A DNA stretch of 64,000 nucleotides from Lysinibacillus sphaericus OT4b.31 (GTDB lineage: Bacteria > Bacillota > Bacilli > Bacillales_A > Planococcaceae): contig NZ_KB933398.1 of assembly GCF_000392615.1 (NCBI RefSeq), forward strand, positions 2,657,757 to 2,721,756, read 5' to 3'. Below, piece by piece: positions 44,230 to 56,600 of the stretch. Numbering within the stretch: the first letter of the stretch is position 1; each line of letters starts with the position of its first letter. The position numbers were made by a program, and so were the translations under genes. The notes beneath the pieces are model-generated. The model ran no database searches, was not told the DNA's origin, and worked only from the letters and a program-made list of their open reading frames with translations.

Positions 44230-45470
44230 TAATTTTTAGATATTTTAGAATATAAATTTGGATTTGCGATTGATAATTTTAGTAACTCGAGTGTTTCATT
44301 TTTATGAAATCCCTTATGCATTAAAATAGAAAAAAATTGCTGAGATAAACTTGCCACTCTATGAGACTCCACCGCAATTTGGTTACTTTCTTTCATTTCT
44401 TTTAATTCCTGTTTAATCTTGTTATAGGGAGAATGGACTTCTCTCTCGAAGTCTTGCTTATCAATTTTCGATTTAAAAGGTGTACCAATAATAATTCTCA
44501 AACACGCCTGTAAAAAGTGTATAGTTTCTTCTACTTTTAATGTATTTCCATCAAGATTATTTAAAATAGAATGGATGCCATTTTTCTCGTTAACTGGGAT
44601 AGCTCGATATTCAGGATATTCCATCTTAATAATATCCGTTAAAACTGTTTTGGGACCCATCTCAATAAATGTGCTAACTTCTCTATTAATGAGAACATCC
44701 ATAACCTTTGGCCATCTAACACTTTCCGTGAGTTGTCTACTTAATTGATTCGCTATTTCGTTAGCCCTACTGTATGGTTCACCTGTAGCGCATGAAAATA
44801 TAGGATATTTACAGTCATTCATCTGTGTTTGTTGTAGAGCTGATTGAAATATTTTTTCCGCAGGTTTCATAAGCCTACTATGAGCAGGAACACTAACATG
44901 TAATGTCTTTGTAACAGCTCCCTTTTTCTGTAGCCGAATGGATGCCTGCTCCAATGCATGTTTATGACCACTTAGTACGATTTGATTTTTAGAGTTAAAG
45001 TTTGCAACAGTTACATGATTATTGTCAGTATCTATTTCCTGACATATAGCCTCCACCTCTTCTCCGCTAAGTCCAAAACAAACAATCATACCGCCATCTT
45101 GAGTACATTCATTCATAGAAGAAGCACGAAGCTTCACTAATTCAACTGACTTCGAAAAGGGAATTCCGTCGGCAGCTACTACTGCCGACAGTTCACCTAA
45201 GCTATGCCCGGTTAAATAGAGGTTTTTTACATCATTATTTTTTTCAAATATCTTCCAGCAAGCAATACTATAAACTAGTATTGCAGGCTGAACTATTACC
45301 GTATTACTAAGTTCTTCATTTTTATTTTCACATGCTTTCAATAAATCATAGCCTAATATATCACTAGCCTCATTATATAAATCACGAGCTATTTGGTAAT
45401 TATTGTATAAATCTTGCCCCATTGAATTGTATTGTGAACCTTGTCCTGGAAAAACAATTGCAGTGTTCAA
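44229..45470 (-). CDS. Discrete (trans-acting) malonyl-type acyltransferase
   Basis: 413 residues. FabD-like fold about 1-290: FPGQGSQ at the start, nucleophile Ser90 in TGHSLGEL, His197 in VPAHSRL. The rest (about 300-413) is a helical extension with no recognised domain. Both KS-containing proteins of the cluster lack an AT domain, so this enzyme probably loads their ACPs in trans. Extender is inferred as malonyl-CoA; the His motif is not canonical (no HAFH). TTG start with RBS ggaggg; 42 bp after the KS-KR-ACP gene. Confidence 0.92.
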   Translation of the reverse strand: MNTAIVFPGQGSQYNSMGQDLYNNYQIARDLYNEASDILGYDLLKACENKNEELSNTVIVQPAILVYSIACWKIFEKNNDVKNLYLTGHSLGELSAVVAADGIPFSKSVELVKLRASSMNECTQDGGMIVCFGLSGEEVEAICQEIDTDNNHVTVANFNSKNQIVLSGHKHALEQASIRLQKKGAVTKTLHVSVPAHSRLMKPAEKIFQSALQQTQMNDCKYPIFSCATGEPYSRANEIANQLSRQLTESVRWPKVMDVLINREVSTFIEMGPKTVLTDIIKMEYPEYRAIPVNEKNGIHSILNNLDGNTLKVEETIHFLQACLRIIIGTPFKSKIDKQDFEREVHSPYNKIKQELKEMKESNQIAVESHRVASLSQQFFSILMHKGFHKNETLELLKLSIANPNLYSKISKN

Positions 45471-45512
45471 ACTATTTCCCTCCCCATGTTAAAAGTAATT
45501 ATCCTTTTCAAC

Positions 45513-48500
45513 TCAATGCTTATTCAATAATAGAGAAAGTGCCTCTTCTGAAGAAATATCGTCACTCTCAAATGCATCAAGAATATCGTTTAATTCATCT
45601 TTAGCATTATAAAATTGATCACAAAATAAAATTTGGTCTTGGAATGTAGGATTACTATATAAATCTGAGATCTCAAACTTTAATCCAACGAATTTGTTTT
45701 TAAATAAATGAACAAACCTTAAAGCACTTAAAGAACTTCCTCCTAAGCTAAAGAAATTATCAATTTCTTTAATAGTTGTAACTCCTAGAACTGTTCTCCA
45801 AATTTCACGTATACCGGCTTCAATCTCTGACAATGTAAACTCACTTTTCACAGCTTCATCTTCCATTGGAATACTTTCATCTTGATCATCTTTAGAATGA
45901 TTAAAGCACTCTACTTCGCTCCAAAAACTTTCGCCAAACGGAATTTTAATAACTGGTTTAAGGTAATGGACTTGTTCTAAGTCAAAACGTGAAATCAGAC
46001 TCCATTCATAGCCCTTATTGAAGAATAAGTTCAATGAATTTTGGAAATCCATAAAATCAATTGGAGGAATGGCAGTATCACTTCCGAAATCTTTTTTATC
46101 GTCTAAAATTAACGTAAAGTTCATCGTTTTACCGTTTATTCCTTTTTGATTCAAATATCCAGCCATTGAGTCCAAATATTGATTCACAGCGCAGCATTCA
46201 CTTGCAGATTTCGTACCCATTAAAGAAGAAATTGAAGAAAATAGTATAAAGAAATCTAGTGGCTCAGGATTTAATTCTTTTTCAACTAAATAAGTACCGA
46301 TGACTCTGTTATGAATACCTTTTTTAAATTGACTAAGCTTTAATTCTTTTATCCATAAATGATAAAGTTGTTTTACTAACATAAACGCACCATTGATTTC
46401 GCCAAAATCTTGTCTAATTTTCGCAAACGTTTCTTTAACAGAGTGTTCTTCTGTAACATCGCACTGCATGATTGTAACTGTAGAACCTCGACTTTCAATC
46501 TCCATAATTAATGTTAATTTATAAATCAACATTTCGTCTTCTGCTTGATTATTCTCAATGATTTTTGTCCATTCCATTCGATCTGGCAATAGATTTCTAG
46601 CTAATAAAATAATATTGACAGTTTCCTTTTCACTTAAGAATTTCCCTAATTGAACACCTAAGTAACCTGTACCACCTGCAATAACATAATTTCCATTCTC
46701 CCTTACTAAGAGTTCATTTCCATTAAAGTTATCACTCTGTCTTTCAATTACTTTTGTGTATCTTTCTGATTTTCTAAATGCGACTAATTCTGGACGAGTA
46801 TCTTTGTCTTGTTGTAACTCTTTAAATAGATGTGTAGCAATTTCTTGGGAACCTCCGTCCAAGTCATGATCAATGGAATAGGATGAAATAGTAGGTTGTT
46901 CCTGTGAGATAACTTTTGCTAATCCAAAAATTGTTACTCTGGCAGGGATTATTTTTTCGTTATCCTTAATTTGTTCTGTTAATGACGACATGACATTTAA
47001 TTGAATTGGATGTGTAACATCAAACTCTAATAACATTTTTGTTATATTGAATAGTGAGAAAATACCTTCCTCTTGGGATTTTTCCATATTTTCTTTCGAT
47101 TCCATTGTTTCATCTAAATGCTTGAATGTGTAGGAATGAATAATTCCTTTTAAATTCTTTAATTCATGTAATCCGATATTTTCAAACAACTTATACATAT
47201 CTGTATCAGAATTAATGTCAATACTATATTGTTCATCTGTATGTTTAACAAATGTTTCTGATTTATGAACTTCGATTACTCTTATACCTATATGAGCCAT
47301 CTTGTTCTTTAGCTCAACCATATCTTCATCATCTTTATTCATAAAGAAAATCCAAGTTGATCCAGCTTTTAATTCTTCATGTGTATTCGTATTGTTGTAC
47401 GGATAATTTATCCATTTCTTCTCAAAGAAAAGTTCTTTTGTCTGGTTTAGGAATGCGTCTTTACTTGATGGCCATATTCTTCTAGTATTAAAAATACTTA
47501 CTGGCAACGGAAGCAACTTCCCATCTTTAAATAATTCTCGACACTCATTCTCAACATTGTTACCTTCTAAATATTGTTGCATTAAATCTTTATATGTTGT
47601 TGAGACGTTAAATTCATCGAGATTTTTAATACTTTCAACTTGTGTTTCATGTTCATCAGCTAAAAATATACCTTGTGTATAAAAATTCTTCGGTACCTTT
47701 TCAAATGTTCTAACATTTAATAATCTTTCGATTTTTTGATGTAGTTCATTGCAATTACTTGCAAAAATACACATTCTAGACCGTTCATGACTTCTTCTAT
47801 TATTTAAAGTGTAGGCTAAATCTTGAATGCTGTAATTTTGATTATTTTTAAGATGAATAGCTAAGAGTTTTATTTGATCCCAAAGTGCTCTTCGAGTTTT
47901 ACTTGAAATAAACAGTGGTGTTAACGTGCTACTAAACTGTTCCGTTTTATTAGATTGATATCCCTCTAATACGACATGAACATTCGTACCGCTTATACCT
48001 ATTGAGTTAACTCCCGCTCTTAAAATTCTATTTCCATCATACTTTTTATTTTCTGAGCTGACTTTGAATGGTGAGTCTTTAAAGCCGATTTTAGGATTTT
48101 CTACTTCAAAATGATTAAGACCTGGAACTTCTCTTTTTTCTATTGAAAGCACTGCTTTCATTAAACCTGCAATGCCTGCTGCATCCCCCATATGGCCAAA
48201 ATTAGACTTAATCGAACCTAATTGACATTCACTAGTCTTATTTGATTTTTCTAAATATGCTTTTTTAAGACCCTCTACTTCGATTAAATCACCAACTTGA
48301 GTGCCCGCTCCGTGCGCCTCAACAAAATCAATTTCATTGAATGATAATTTTGCTTCATCAAGAGCATCCATTATAGCTTTAGATTGGGCATCAGGATTAG
48401 GAACTTGCATTCCGTTTGATGCTCCATCGCTACTTATACTAGAACCCTTTAGAACAGCATGGATATGGTTGTTGTCATTTATTGCATCAGATAATCTCTT

Positions 48501-49358
48501 TATAACAATAGCAGCAACCCCTTCACCTCCGATAATCCCATCTCCGCTTTTATCAAATGGTGAACATCTATATTTTGTACTTCTTACAACATAATCAGGT
48601 GCTTCCTCTTCCCAATAAGGGAATAAATTTAAATTCACCCCAGCAACTACCGCTAAGTTACAATCTCCCTGCTTAAGCGCATTCTTAGCAACATGAACAG
48701 CGGCTAAAGAAGAGGAACAACTAGTATTTATTGTCATAACTGGCCCTTTTAAATCTAATGCATACGATAAATGATACCCCAGATTTGCAGGTATATTTGA
48801 TATGAAAGCCCGCTCATCTCTTTCTTCGAATAAATTTAAATAATCAAATGCAGGATGAGGAGTATGTGCTATAAATACTCCAGTATTTGAATCCTTTAGG
48901 TGATTTTCCTGGTAGCCTGCCATGTATAATGACTCTAATGCAACCTGTAAAAACAGGCGCTCTGCTGGTCCCATAAATTGGGCTTCATGCTCATTTAATC
49001 CAAATTTTTCAGGATCAAACTGTTCAATATTATGAAGCCATGAGCCATATGACCTTGGATCATTCGTTATTTTATTTTTCAAATGGCTATACAGTTCATG
49101 TAATTTAGGATTAGAGTTGACAATTAAATCAAAACGCTCTTTTGAAAATTCAGTAACAAAATCCTTTTTGTTCACAAGACCTGACCATAAATCATCTAAA
49201 TTTGAGACTTCAGGAAATCTCAAAGACATGCCAACAATTGCAAGCGGTTCACTTGTATCCTTTTCAATTTCATCTAATATATTTAATGCTAAATGTGTAT
49301 CTAACTTATTTTCTTCTACTAAACTTAATATTTTTTTAGACAGTGTGTTGTACTTCAT
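45513..49358 (-). CDS. AT-less type I PKS, KS-(KR)-ACP, KR probably inactive
   Basis: 1281 residues from ATG 49358 (RBS ggagagagg); an in-frame TTG upstream is inside the RBS. KS about 35-470 with Cys214 (NTSCSSSL), His349 (EAHGAGT) and His389 (SNFGHMG). No AT domain. KR-like region about 640-1110 keeps the NADPH fold (GGTGYLG) and Ser-rich FSSISS, but the catalytic Tyr position (YAAAN in active KRs) reads CCAVN (1055-1059) and the Lys region reads NRVIGT, so reduction is unlikely. ACP Ser1209. Both ends carry helical docking-like motifs (ILSLVEENKLDTHLALNIL; LDAFESDDISSEEALSLL). Confidence 0.92.
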   Translation of the reverse strand: MKYNTLSKKILSLVEENKLDTHLALNILDEIEKDTSEPLAIVGMSLRFPEVSNLDDLWSGLVNKKDFVTEFSKERFDLIVNSNPKLHELYSHLKNKITNDPRSYGSWLHNIEQFDPEKFGLNEHEAQFMGPAERLFLQVALESLYMAGYQENHLKDSNTGVFIAHTPHPAFDYLNLFEERDERAFISNIPANLGYHLSYALDLKGPVMTINTSCSSSLAAVHVAKNALKQGDCNLAVVAGVNLNLFPYWEEEAPDYVVRSTKYRCSPFDKSGDGIIGGEGVAAIVIKRLSDAINDNNHIHAVLKGSSISSDGASNGMQVPNPDAQSKAIMDALDEAKLSFNEIDFVEAHGAGTQVGDLIEVEGLKKAYLEKSNKTSECQLGSIKSNFGHMGDAAGIAGLMKAVLSIEKREVPGLNHFEVENPKIGFKDSPFKVSSENKKYDGNRILRAGVNSIGISGTNVHVVLEGYQSNKTEQFSSTLTPLFISSKTRRALWDQIKLLAIHLKNNQNYSIQDLAYTLNNRRSHERSRMCIFASNCNELHQKIERLLNVRTFEKVPKNFYTQGIFLADEHETQVESIKNLDEFNVSTTYKDLMQQYLEGNNVENECRELFKDGKLLPLPVSIFNTRRIWPSSKDAFLNQTKELFFEKKWINYPYNNTNTHEELKAGSTWIFFMNKDDEDMVELKNKMAHIGIRVIEVHKSETFVKHTDEQYSIDINSDTDMYKLFENIGLHELKNLKGIIHSYTFKHLDETMESKENMEKSQEEGIFSLFNITKMLLEFDVTHPIQLNVMSSLTEQIKDNEKIIPARVTIFGLAKVISQEQPTISSYSIDHDLDGGSQEIATHLFKELQQDKDTRPELVAFRKSERYTKVIERQSDNFNGNELLVRENGNYVIAGGTGYLGVQLGKFLSEKETVNIILLARNLLPDRMEWTKIIENNQAEDEMLIYKLTLIMEIESRGSTVTIMQCDVTEEHSVKETFAKIRQDFGEINGAFMLVKQLYHLWIKELKLSQFKKGIHNRVIGTYLVEKELNPEPLDFFILFSSISSLMGTKSASECCAVNQYLDSMAGYLNQKGINGKTMNFTLILDDKKDFGSDTAIPPIDFMDFQNSLNLFFNKGYEWSLISRFDLEQVHYLKPVIKIPFGESFWSEVECFNHSKDDQDESIPMEDEAVKSEFTLSEIEAGIREIWRTVLGVTTIKEIDNFFSLGGSSLSALRFVHLFKNKFVGLKFEISDLYSNPTFQDQILFCDQFYNAKDELNDILDAFESDDISSEEALSLLLNKH

Positions 49359-50649
49359 TTTCCTCTCTCCTATCAAAGTCTTTAATGAATTTCAGCTGAG
49401 CGAAAATTGCGACAGTTACTATAATTAGGCCTCCAGCTAAGAGAAGCAGCGTTCCATAAACTCCTCGTTCCCCGCTACCTAAATAAGGGATAATATTTGC
49501 GTTTGAAGCAACTAATCTATCAGCAAGTACCCCTCCTAAAATATAAGCTAATGGTAAAGAAATCCAAGCTAATGTTCTAGAAATCGAAAAAACTCTTCCT
49601 AATAAATTTGGCTCCGTATGAAGTTGAATTAAAGTAAGTGTACCTGTATTAACCACTGGTAGTAATAACCCCAATCCAGCCCAAAAAACGGCAATTAAGA
49701 AAATATTATTGAATAACCCTGTTAACGTTATAAAAACACCAATACCAAAATTCGAAATCAATACTAACCATATAATGTGGGTCTTTAATTTAATAAATGA
49801 CATTAGCAATCCCCCTAATACCATTCCTCCTCCATATATAGAGCTTAATAACCCGAACTGTTCAACAGTACCAAAGCTCAATATATATGGCTGTCCAACT
49901 ACTTGATTAAACCCTAATGCAAAGTTCAAAACCGTAAACAAAAGCACTAAAGTAAGAAGAGACTTATGCTTAATTAAATAATTAAAACCCTCCTTCAAAT
50001 CATCAAAAATAGATGAATTTACATTTTTATCTTCATTATCACTGTTCTCTTTGACACTTAATTTTGTCCAAAGTATTAATAGAATAGGAATCGCAATACA
50101 GTAAGTAACTAGCTCCGCACCAATGATATAAACAATGCTTCCAAATCCCATTATTACACCACCAATAACAGGACCTAGCACATCACTAGTTGATGTTGCC
50201 ATTGAAAATACACCATTAGCTCTAGATAACTTTTCTTTCGGTACCAATAGAGGTACTAGTGTTTGTAATGCTGGCGTTTGCATAGAGCTTACTATAGAAA
50301 GCGATATAGCACCTGCAATGACATGGACCATACTTATATTCCCTAAAATAAGGGAGGAGAAAATTATTGAGGAAATAATGAGCCCAATAATATCTCCTAG
50401 TAAAATTAATAATCTAGGACCCTTTCTATCTATCCAGATTCCTACAAAAGGTGATAACAAAATTGCTGGGAGAAATCCTGCAACCAGTACTACTGCAAAA
50501 CTAGATACTTGTCCTGTACTCTGATAAGCCCAGACACCAAGTCCAAACCTTGCAACAGAAGAACCTAATAAAGAAATAAAATGAGTAGCTACAACCATTA
50601 GAAAGATTGAAAATCCGCTGCTCGTTAGTTTGCTAAAATAAGTTATCAT
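49336..50649 (-). CDS. MFS exporter of the biosynthetic cluster
   Basis: 437 residues, about twelve membrane helices, MFS_3/BacE-like drug-efflux type (LLGSSVARFGLGVWAYQ; FVGIWIDRKGPRLLI as the loop 2-3 motif). Translationally coupled on both sides: it overlaps the upstream megasynthase by 4 bases and the downstream PKS by 23. The position strongly suggests export of the product and possibly self-resistance. Confidence 0.92.
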   Translation of the reverse strand: MITYFSKLTSSGFSIFLMVVATHFISLLGSSVARFGLGVWAYQSTGQVSSFAVVLVAGFLPAILLSPFVGIWIDRKGPRLLILLGDIIGLIISSIIFSSLILGNISMVHVIAGAISLSIVSSMQTPALQTLVPLLVPKEKLSRANGVFSMATSTSDVLGPVIGGVIMGFGSIVYIIGAELVTYCIAIPILLILWTKLSVKENSDNEDKNVNSSIFDDLKEGFNYLIKHKSLLTLVLLFTVLNFALGFNQVVGQPYILSFGTVEQFGLLSSIYGGGMVLGGLLMSFIKLKTHIIWLVLISNFGIGVFITLTGLFNNIFLIAVFWAGLGLLLPVVNTGTLTLIQLHTEPNLLGRVFSISRTLAWISLPLAYILGGVLADRLVASNANIIPYLGSGERGVYGTLLLLAGGLIIVTVAIFAQLKFIKDFDRREENEVQHTV

Positions 50650-53600
50650 GTACTTTGGGGCTCCTTTGCATTTCCACTACATTCAACCAATATTTCTTCA
50701 AATTTAGATAAGAGATGATGAGCTTTTTCATTACTTATAATTTGTCTATCTACCTCTAAGCTAATATTAAGTTTCCCATCCAAAATAAATATGTTCATTT
50801 CCAAAATATTAGAAAGCTCATTGTCAGGATGAATAGCAGGAGCCTGAGGAAGATTTGGAGAATATTGTAACACTCCATTGTCTCCATTTTTACTATTTGT
50901 TGAAGTACTAATATCGTTATCAAAATCTCCTAAGTAATTGACCAATAAAGATGGTTGAATACATGTCATGTTGTTATTTTCTCTGATCCATCTTGATACC
51001 ATAAAGTCCAATCCACTACCAATTTCGCTCAACGATTTACCAACTGAGTAAAGCATTTCATCTATAGTATTTAATGACACATGTAGCGGATACATCGTCG
51101 TAAACCAACCTATCGTCCTACTAAGATCTAATGATAATTGGCGACTATCGCGTCCATGCCCTTCAAAGTTAAATAACACATCTTTTTGACCGAATATTTG
51201 ACTAAACGCTTGAGCAAACGTTACTGCAATGAGTGCATCAGGTTTGTAAAGTTCTGATTGCTTTCTTGCATTTAAAAATTGATTTGTACTTTCCTCACTT
51301 AGAAGTTTCGTTACGTGATATCGATTCTTAAATAAATAATCTTTTCTGACAGGCTGAATACATAATGGATGTACATTATTTACGTCAATAGTTTCCCAAT
51401 AAGATTGATTAATGCGTAGTTCCTCTTTATACAATTCTTCTATCCAATCTGAAAATTGCGTCATAGGGAAACTGAACTTATCTTTACCATTTACTATCGC
51501 CAAATAATTATTTTCTAATTCTTCTATTAAGACTCTCCATGAAACTCCATCAACGACTAGATGGTGAATAAAGAATGTCAAGATAGGCTTCTTAGATGTC
51601 AGGAATACTACTGCACCTATTGGTAATACCTTGCCAAAATCAAAGCTATCTTGTAATTGGAATTGAATCTTTTCAATTTCTTCTTTTAACATACTTGGAG
51701 GTATTAATTTTAAATCTTTCACTATTAGCTTAAATGTGTTTGCTAATTTCGGTTCAACAAAAGCCTTCGGTTCTGTATCTTTAACATCAAACCAAGTCAA
51801 CAAGCTTTCATTTACTGAAATGATTGATTTGAAAGACTTTTCTAAAGCAACTACATCCACTTTCTCAGGTAATTCTACTGACATTAATAAGTTCCAATAG
51901 TGTGCATGCTTAAACGACTGTTCGAAGAACCATTTTTGCATCGGAGCTAGTGGAATCTTCTTAGAACTTAACTCTTGCCATTCTTTATGAATGTCAATTT
52001 CTTTACTAGCTTTCAAAGCTATTTTTCGAATACTTCTATAATTAAAGATGTGGTTAATTTTTAAAACAATATTTTTCTCTTTTGCCTTAGAAATAAACTT
52101 TAATGCCTTAATGGAGTCTCCTCCAATTTTAAAGAAATCTGAATCTATGTTAACGTTATGATTACCTAGAATCCCTTCTAATATTGAAAGTAATTCCCTT
52201 TCCATCTCTGTCAAACTACTGATATCGTCTTTCTGAACCATCTTGTCATCGTATAATTCAGGGCTTGGAAGTGAAAGTCTATCTACTTTCCCGCTATTAG
52301 CCATTGGAATTCGCTCTATTTTTTGATAATAAGTTGGAACTAAATATTCTGGTAAATGACGTAATAGGAGTTTTTCAATATCTCTTTGATTAATCTCTTG
52401 TTGACAGACTAAGTAAGCACATAGTTGTTCACCAAATTCATTTTTATTTAATGTAACAACAGCATCTTTAACGCTTGGAACTTCTCGTAAGTATTTTTCA
52501 ATTTCTTCCAGTTCAACCCTGTGACCACGAATTTTAACCATATTATCTTTGCGACCATAACAAACAATCTTACCATTTGGTAATACTTGCCCCATATCCC
52601 CTGTCTTATATAAATATCCTGATTGTAAATGGTTAATATGATTAGCTATAAACTTAGTTCTAGTTAAATTCGGCTCTCCCAAATATCCTAAGGCAATACT
52701 TTCACCACTTAATGCAATTTCACCAACACCGTATGATGGAGCTAGTTGATTTTTATTGTTCAGAATGTAAACGGTAGTGTTGTTGATTGGTAATCCGATT
52801 GGCGCATGGATGTAATCTGAATTTAGGTCTTCTTCTGTTACTTCATGATAAATCGTTCCAACAGTAGCTTCAGTTGGTCCATATTCATTAATAATGCGAG
52901 CATTCTGGAATTTCTCTTGCAGCGCTTTACATAACGACATATCTAAAGCTTCTCCACCTAAAATAAAACACTCTACATCTGGTGAAAACCTCTCACTCTC
53001 GATTAAATACTGTATTTGTTTAGGGGTACCTTTAATCGTTATTTTGCCTTTTATATTTGATACACTTTCAAAAGTTTGATCAATTTCCCCTTCACAACAT
53101 ATTATTTTTCCTCCTGTGATTAGTGGAATAAACATTGAAGTAATTGTTAAATCCACAGATATGGAAGTGAAAAATGGCATATTTAAAGGTACATTTGTAG
53201 GTGAGTAGTATTCAGCAGCCCAATTCAAATAATTATTAAGGTTTTTACTTGAGACTACTACACCTTTAGGTTTTCCAGTGCTACCGGATGTAAAGAGAAT
53301 ATATGCTGGTGAAGTATTAGAAATGGTATTGAATTCGATTTCTAAATTTTCGTCTAGTTGAATTACATCACTTAACATATTTTTAGAGCTGCTCTGTCTA
53401 TATTTTTCTCCCTTTTCTTTAACAATGATGACAGCATCAAATCTATACTGATTTAGTTCATTGCTTACAGTATATTTTTTCTCAGAACATTCAATTTGTA
53501 TATCAGCACACACATCATTGAGAAGCTCTTTTAAGATTTCTTCGTTTATAAATAAATCTGTATCCCAATCTAATTTAGTATTCAAATCAATGTTTTCTTC

Positions 53601-56600
53601 CTTAAATGCTTTTAAAGAAGAGACAAATTCATCTTTTTTATCAATATCTAATAAATCTCCTAAGAAGATTATTCCGCCCTCTTTTAACGAGTCGATAGCT
53701 TTTTGAAGTACTACCTTTAAATAGCCGTAGCTTGGGAAACAGTGAATAACACTATTAATGACAACAGCATCTAACTCTGTTTCAAATTTATTAAAGGAAT
53801 GTGCCGTCGAAACGCTAAATTCAATATTGTTAAAGCTAGATTTCTTAGCAATTTGTCTATTCCTTTCAATGATTGATGAAGATAAATCCATTGCTGTATA
53901 CGTTCGCGCATATGGAGCAAGAGCAAAAGTTGTCAAACCTGAGCCACATCCAAGCTCTAATACGTTTGAATCTTGTGGTAAATACTCTTTTATTTTGTTT
54001 ACTGCATTCCCCACATACTCTTGCATTTCTAATGCACTGAACGCTTCACCTGTATAACTGCTATTCCAACCACTAGCCTCTATCTCCGTTTTTTGCCCTT
54101 CAGCGAAATAGTTCCACAAAGATTCGTCCATTAATTCACTTGAATCAGCAACAGCACACTGGTCTAAATCCGTTTCTCCTAACACCATAACCGATTGAAT
54201 ATTTTCATTTTCGAATAAAAGCCTATTACACAATGAATAGAATTTTTTTTCTGAAATAATAAAGTTAGCTTGACTTTGATGCATAATAGATTCAATTCTT
54301 GCTTTTGGATTTTTAGGTGATACAGGTATGAATGTGACGTTACTCATTAAACAAGATAAAATACCTAAAATTGCAGTTCTATTATTGTTAGAAATAATGA
54401 CAACATTTTTAATTTCACTGTTGCTGTTCAACAATTTACTTGCTATTGATTTACTTCTTACTATTAACTCTCGATATGTTAATGAACCTTCGTTATCTTC
54501 CAATGCTGTTTTTTCTGGGTTCGTTTCTGCCATCATTAAAATGGTATTTAAAAAGTTTTTGCCATCATCGACAAATTGACCATTTATGACACTTAGACTT
54601 CCTTCTACATCAGTATTATTTAATTCATCTTCATGTAAAATCGTATCTAGTATTTTTAAATACGTTTCAATTAATGAATTAATAAATTTAGAGGAATATA
54701 CGCTGTCATAGTACTCAAGATTACAGAATAACTCTCCATCTGGTAATTCAACAAATTCAAATTCAAGGTCCCATTTACTTGTTTTGTGTTCAGAAACAAT
54801 AGGTGTTAGTTCCGCATCGTCAAACGCTGATGTCGTATTTTTAAATTTAAAATTTTGAAGTGCCACGTTTATATTAAATAAAGGTGAACGACTAGTATCT
54901 CGAGGTAAATCTAATTTTTCCACTAATAAATCGAAAGGATATTCTTGATGTTTAAAGCTATCCAATAACACTGACTTTACATTTCTTAATAATGCAAGGA
55001 AGTCCTCATGTTCTTCGTAATTAATCCTGATTGGGATTGTATTCGTGAATAAACCAATTATTTTCTCTAATTCTTCATTCAATCTTCCAGATACCGGTGT
55101 ACCAACCACCATATCAGTATCACCAGTCATCTGATTAATAAGTTTAAATACACTTGAAACTAAAACCATGTATAACGTACTTTCTTGAGTACTTGCAAAA
55201 GATCTTAATTTATCTGCTAATGTAGCACTAATATCAAATCTCTTAATCTTTCCAGTATATTGGAAAGTGTTTGGTCTTAATTTATCGCCTGTGATTTCAG
55301 TAATAGGGAGATTTCCGCTTAATGTATGAAGCCAGTAATCTTCATGTTGTTTAAACCTACCACTTTCTATATTTTCACGTTGCCATGTAGCAAAATCTAC
55401 ATACGTATTTTCTATTGCTGGTAGGTCGTCATATAGATTATTACCACTATTGTATAAAGTGAAGAGTTCATCCGATAATAGCGATAATGACCAGCCATCT
55501 ACAATAATATGGTGCATCATTAAAGCAAAAAGACTTTTATCTTTTGCTATTTTATAAACAAGTACTCTTAAAAGTGGTCCCGTTTCTAAATCATAAGGAG
55601 TTTCTTTCCAAAGATTTATTTGGTCCATTGCTTTAGCTTCAGCATTATCTTCTAAATTAAAATCTTTATATTCAAATAAATAGTTTGGATTTTGCAGTAT
55701 TTTCTGTTTATTCCCATTCTCATACTTCACAAATATTGTTCTTAAGGACTCATGTCTCTGTGAAAGTAAATCGAATGTTTCACGTAATCTCTCATTGTCT
55801 ACTAACCCGTTAACTTTAAAGATAAACGGTGTATTGTAAACCATTTTTTGGTCTGTTAATTGTTCGATTATGCTTAATCGGTTTTGACCGTATGATAATG
55901 GATATTCAACATTTTCTGCACTTATTTGAGGTATGATTTCTGCCGATTTTAAATTTTCATTGTTTATTTGTTTACTAAGTTGTTCAAATGTAAGGAATAC
56001 ATCATCTAAAACAAAGTCTTTATTGAATTGTTTTTTCAAACGGGTAATAAATTGTAATCCTGAAAGAGAATTTCCACCTACTGATATAAAACTATCCGTC
56101 TGCTTAATATTCTCTGTTTCTAAAATTATTTCTGCTAAACTAATGATTTCTTCAAGAGTTGATTTTCCTTTTACCTCTTTAACTTTTACGCTACCTTCAC
56201 TCTGTAACCAATAAGATTTCTCGTCAAAAAAGTATGTAGGCAAAGAAATTTTAAAATTATTTTCATTCTGAAATTGTTTATGCCAACTACATTTTTCACC
56301 TAAAATATAACTTTCTGCCAAAGTTTTCGTAGTGTTATCGTTATGATTTGTCGTAATTACAATTTTTTCCCAACTGCTCATATCTTGATCAATTAAATTT
56401 TTACATGCGACTATTAGGTCATCCATTGTCTCAGCAATAATTGCCACTCTTATATCATGATGCTCTCTACCTGTACACATCGTATACGCTAAATCACTTA
56501 AATTAATCATATCTGCAGTTAAATTAGAAAAATGTTCAATAGTACCTCGCAAAGATAATTCAGATTTAGCAGAAAAAGGAATCACATAAGCTTTTCTACT

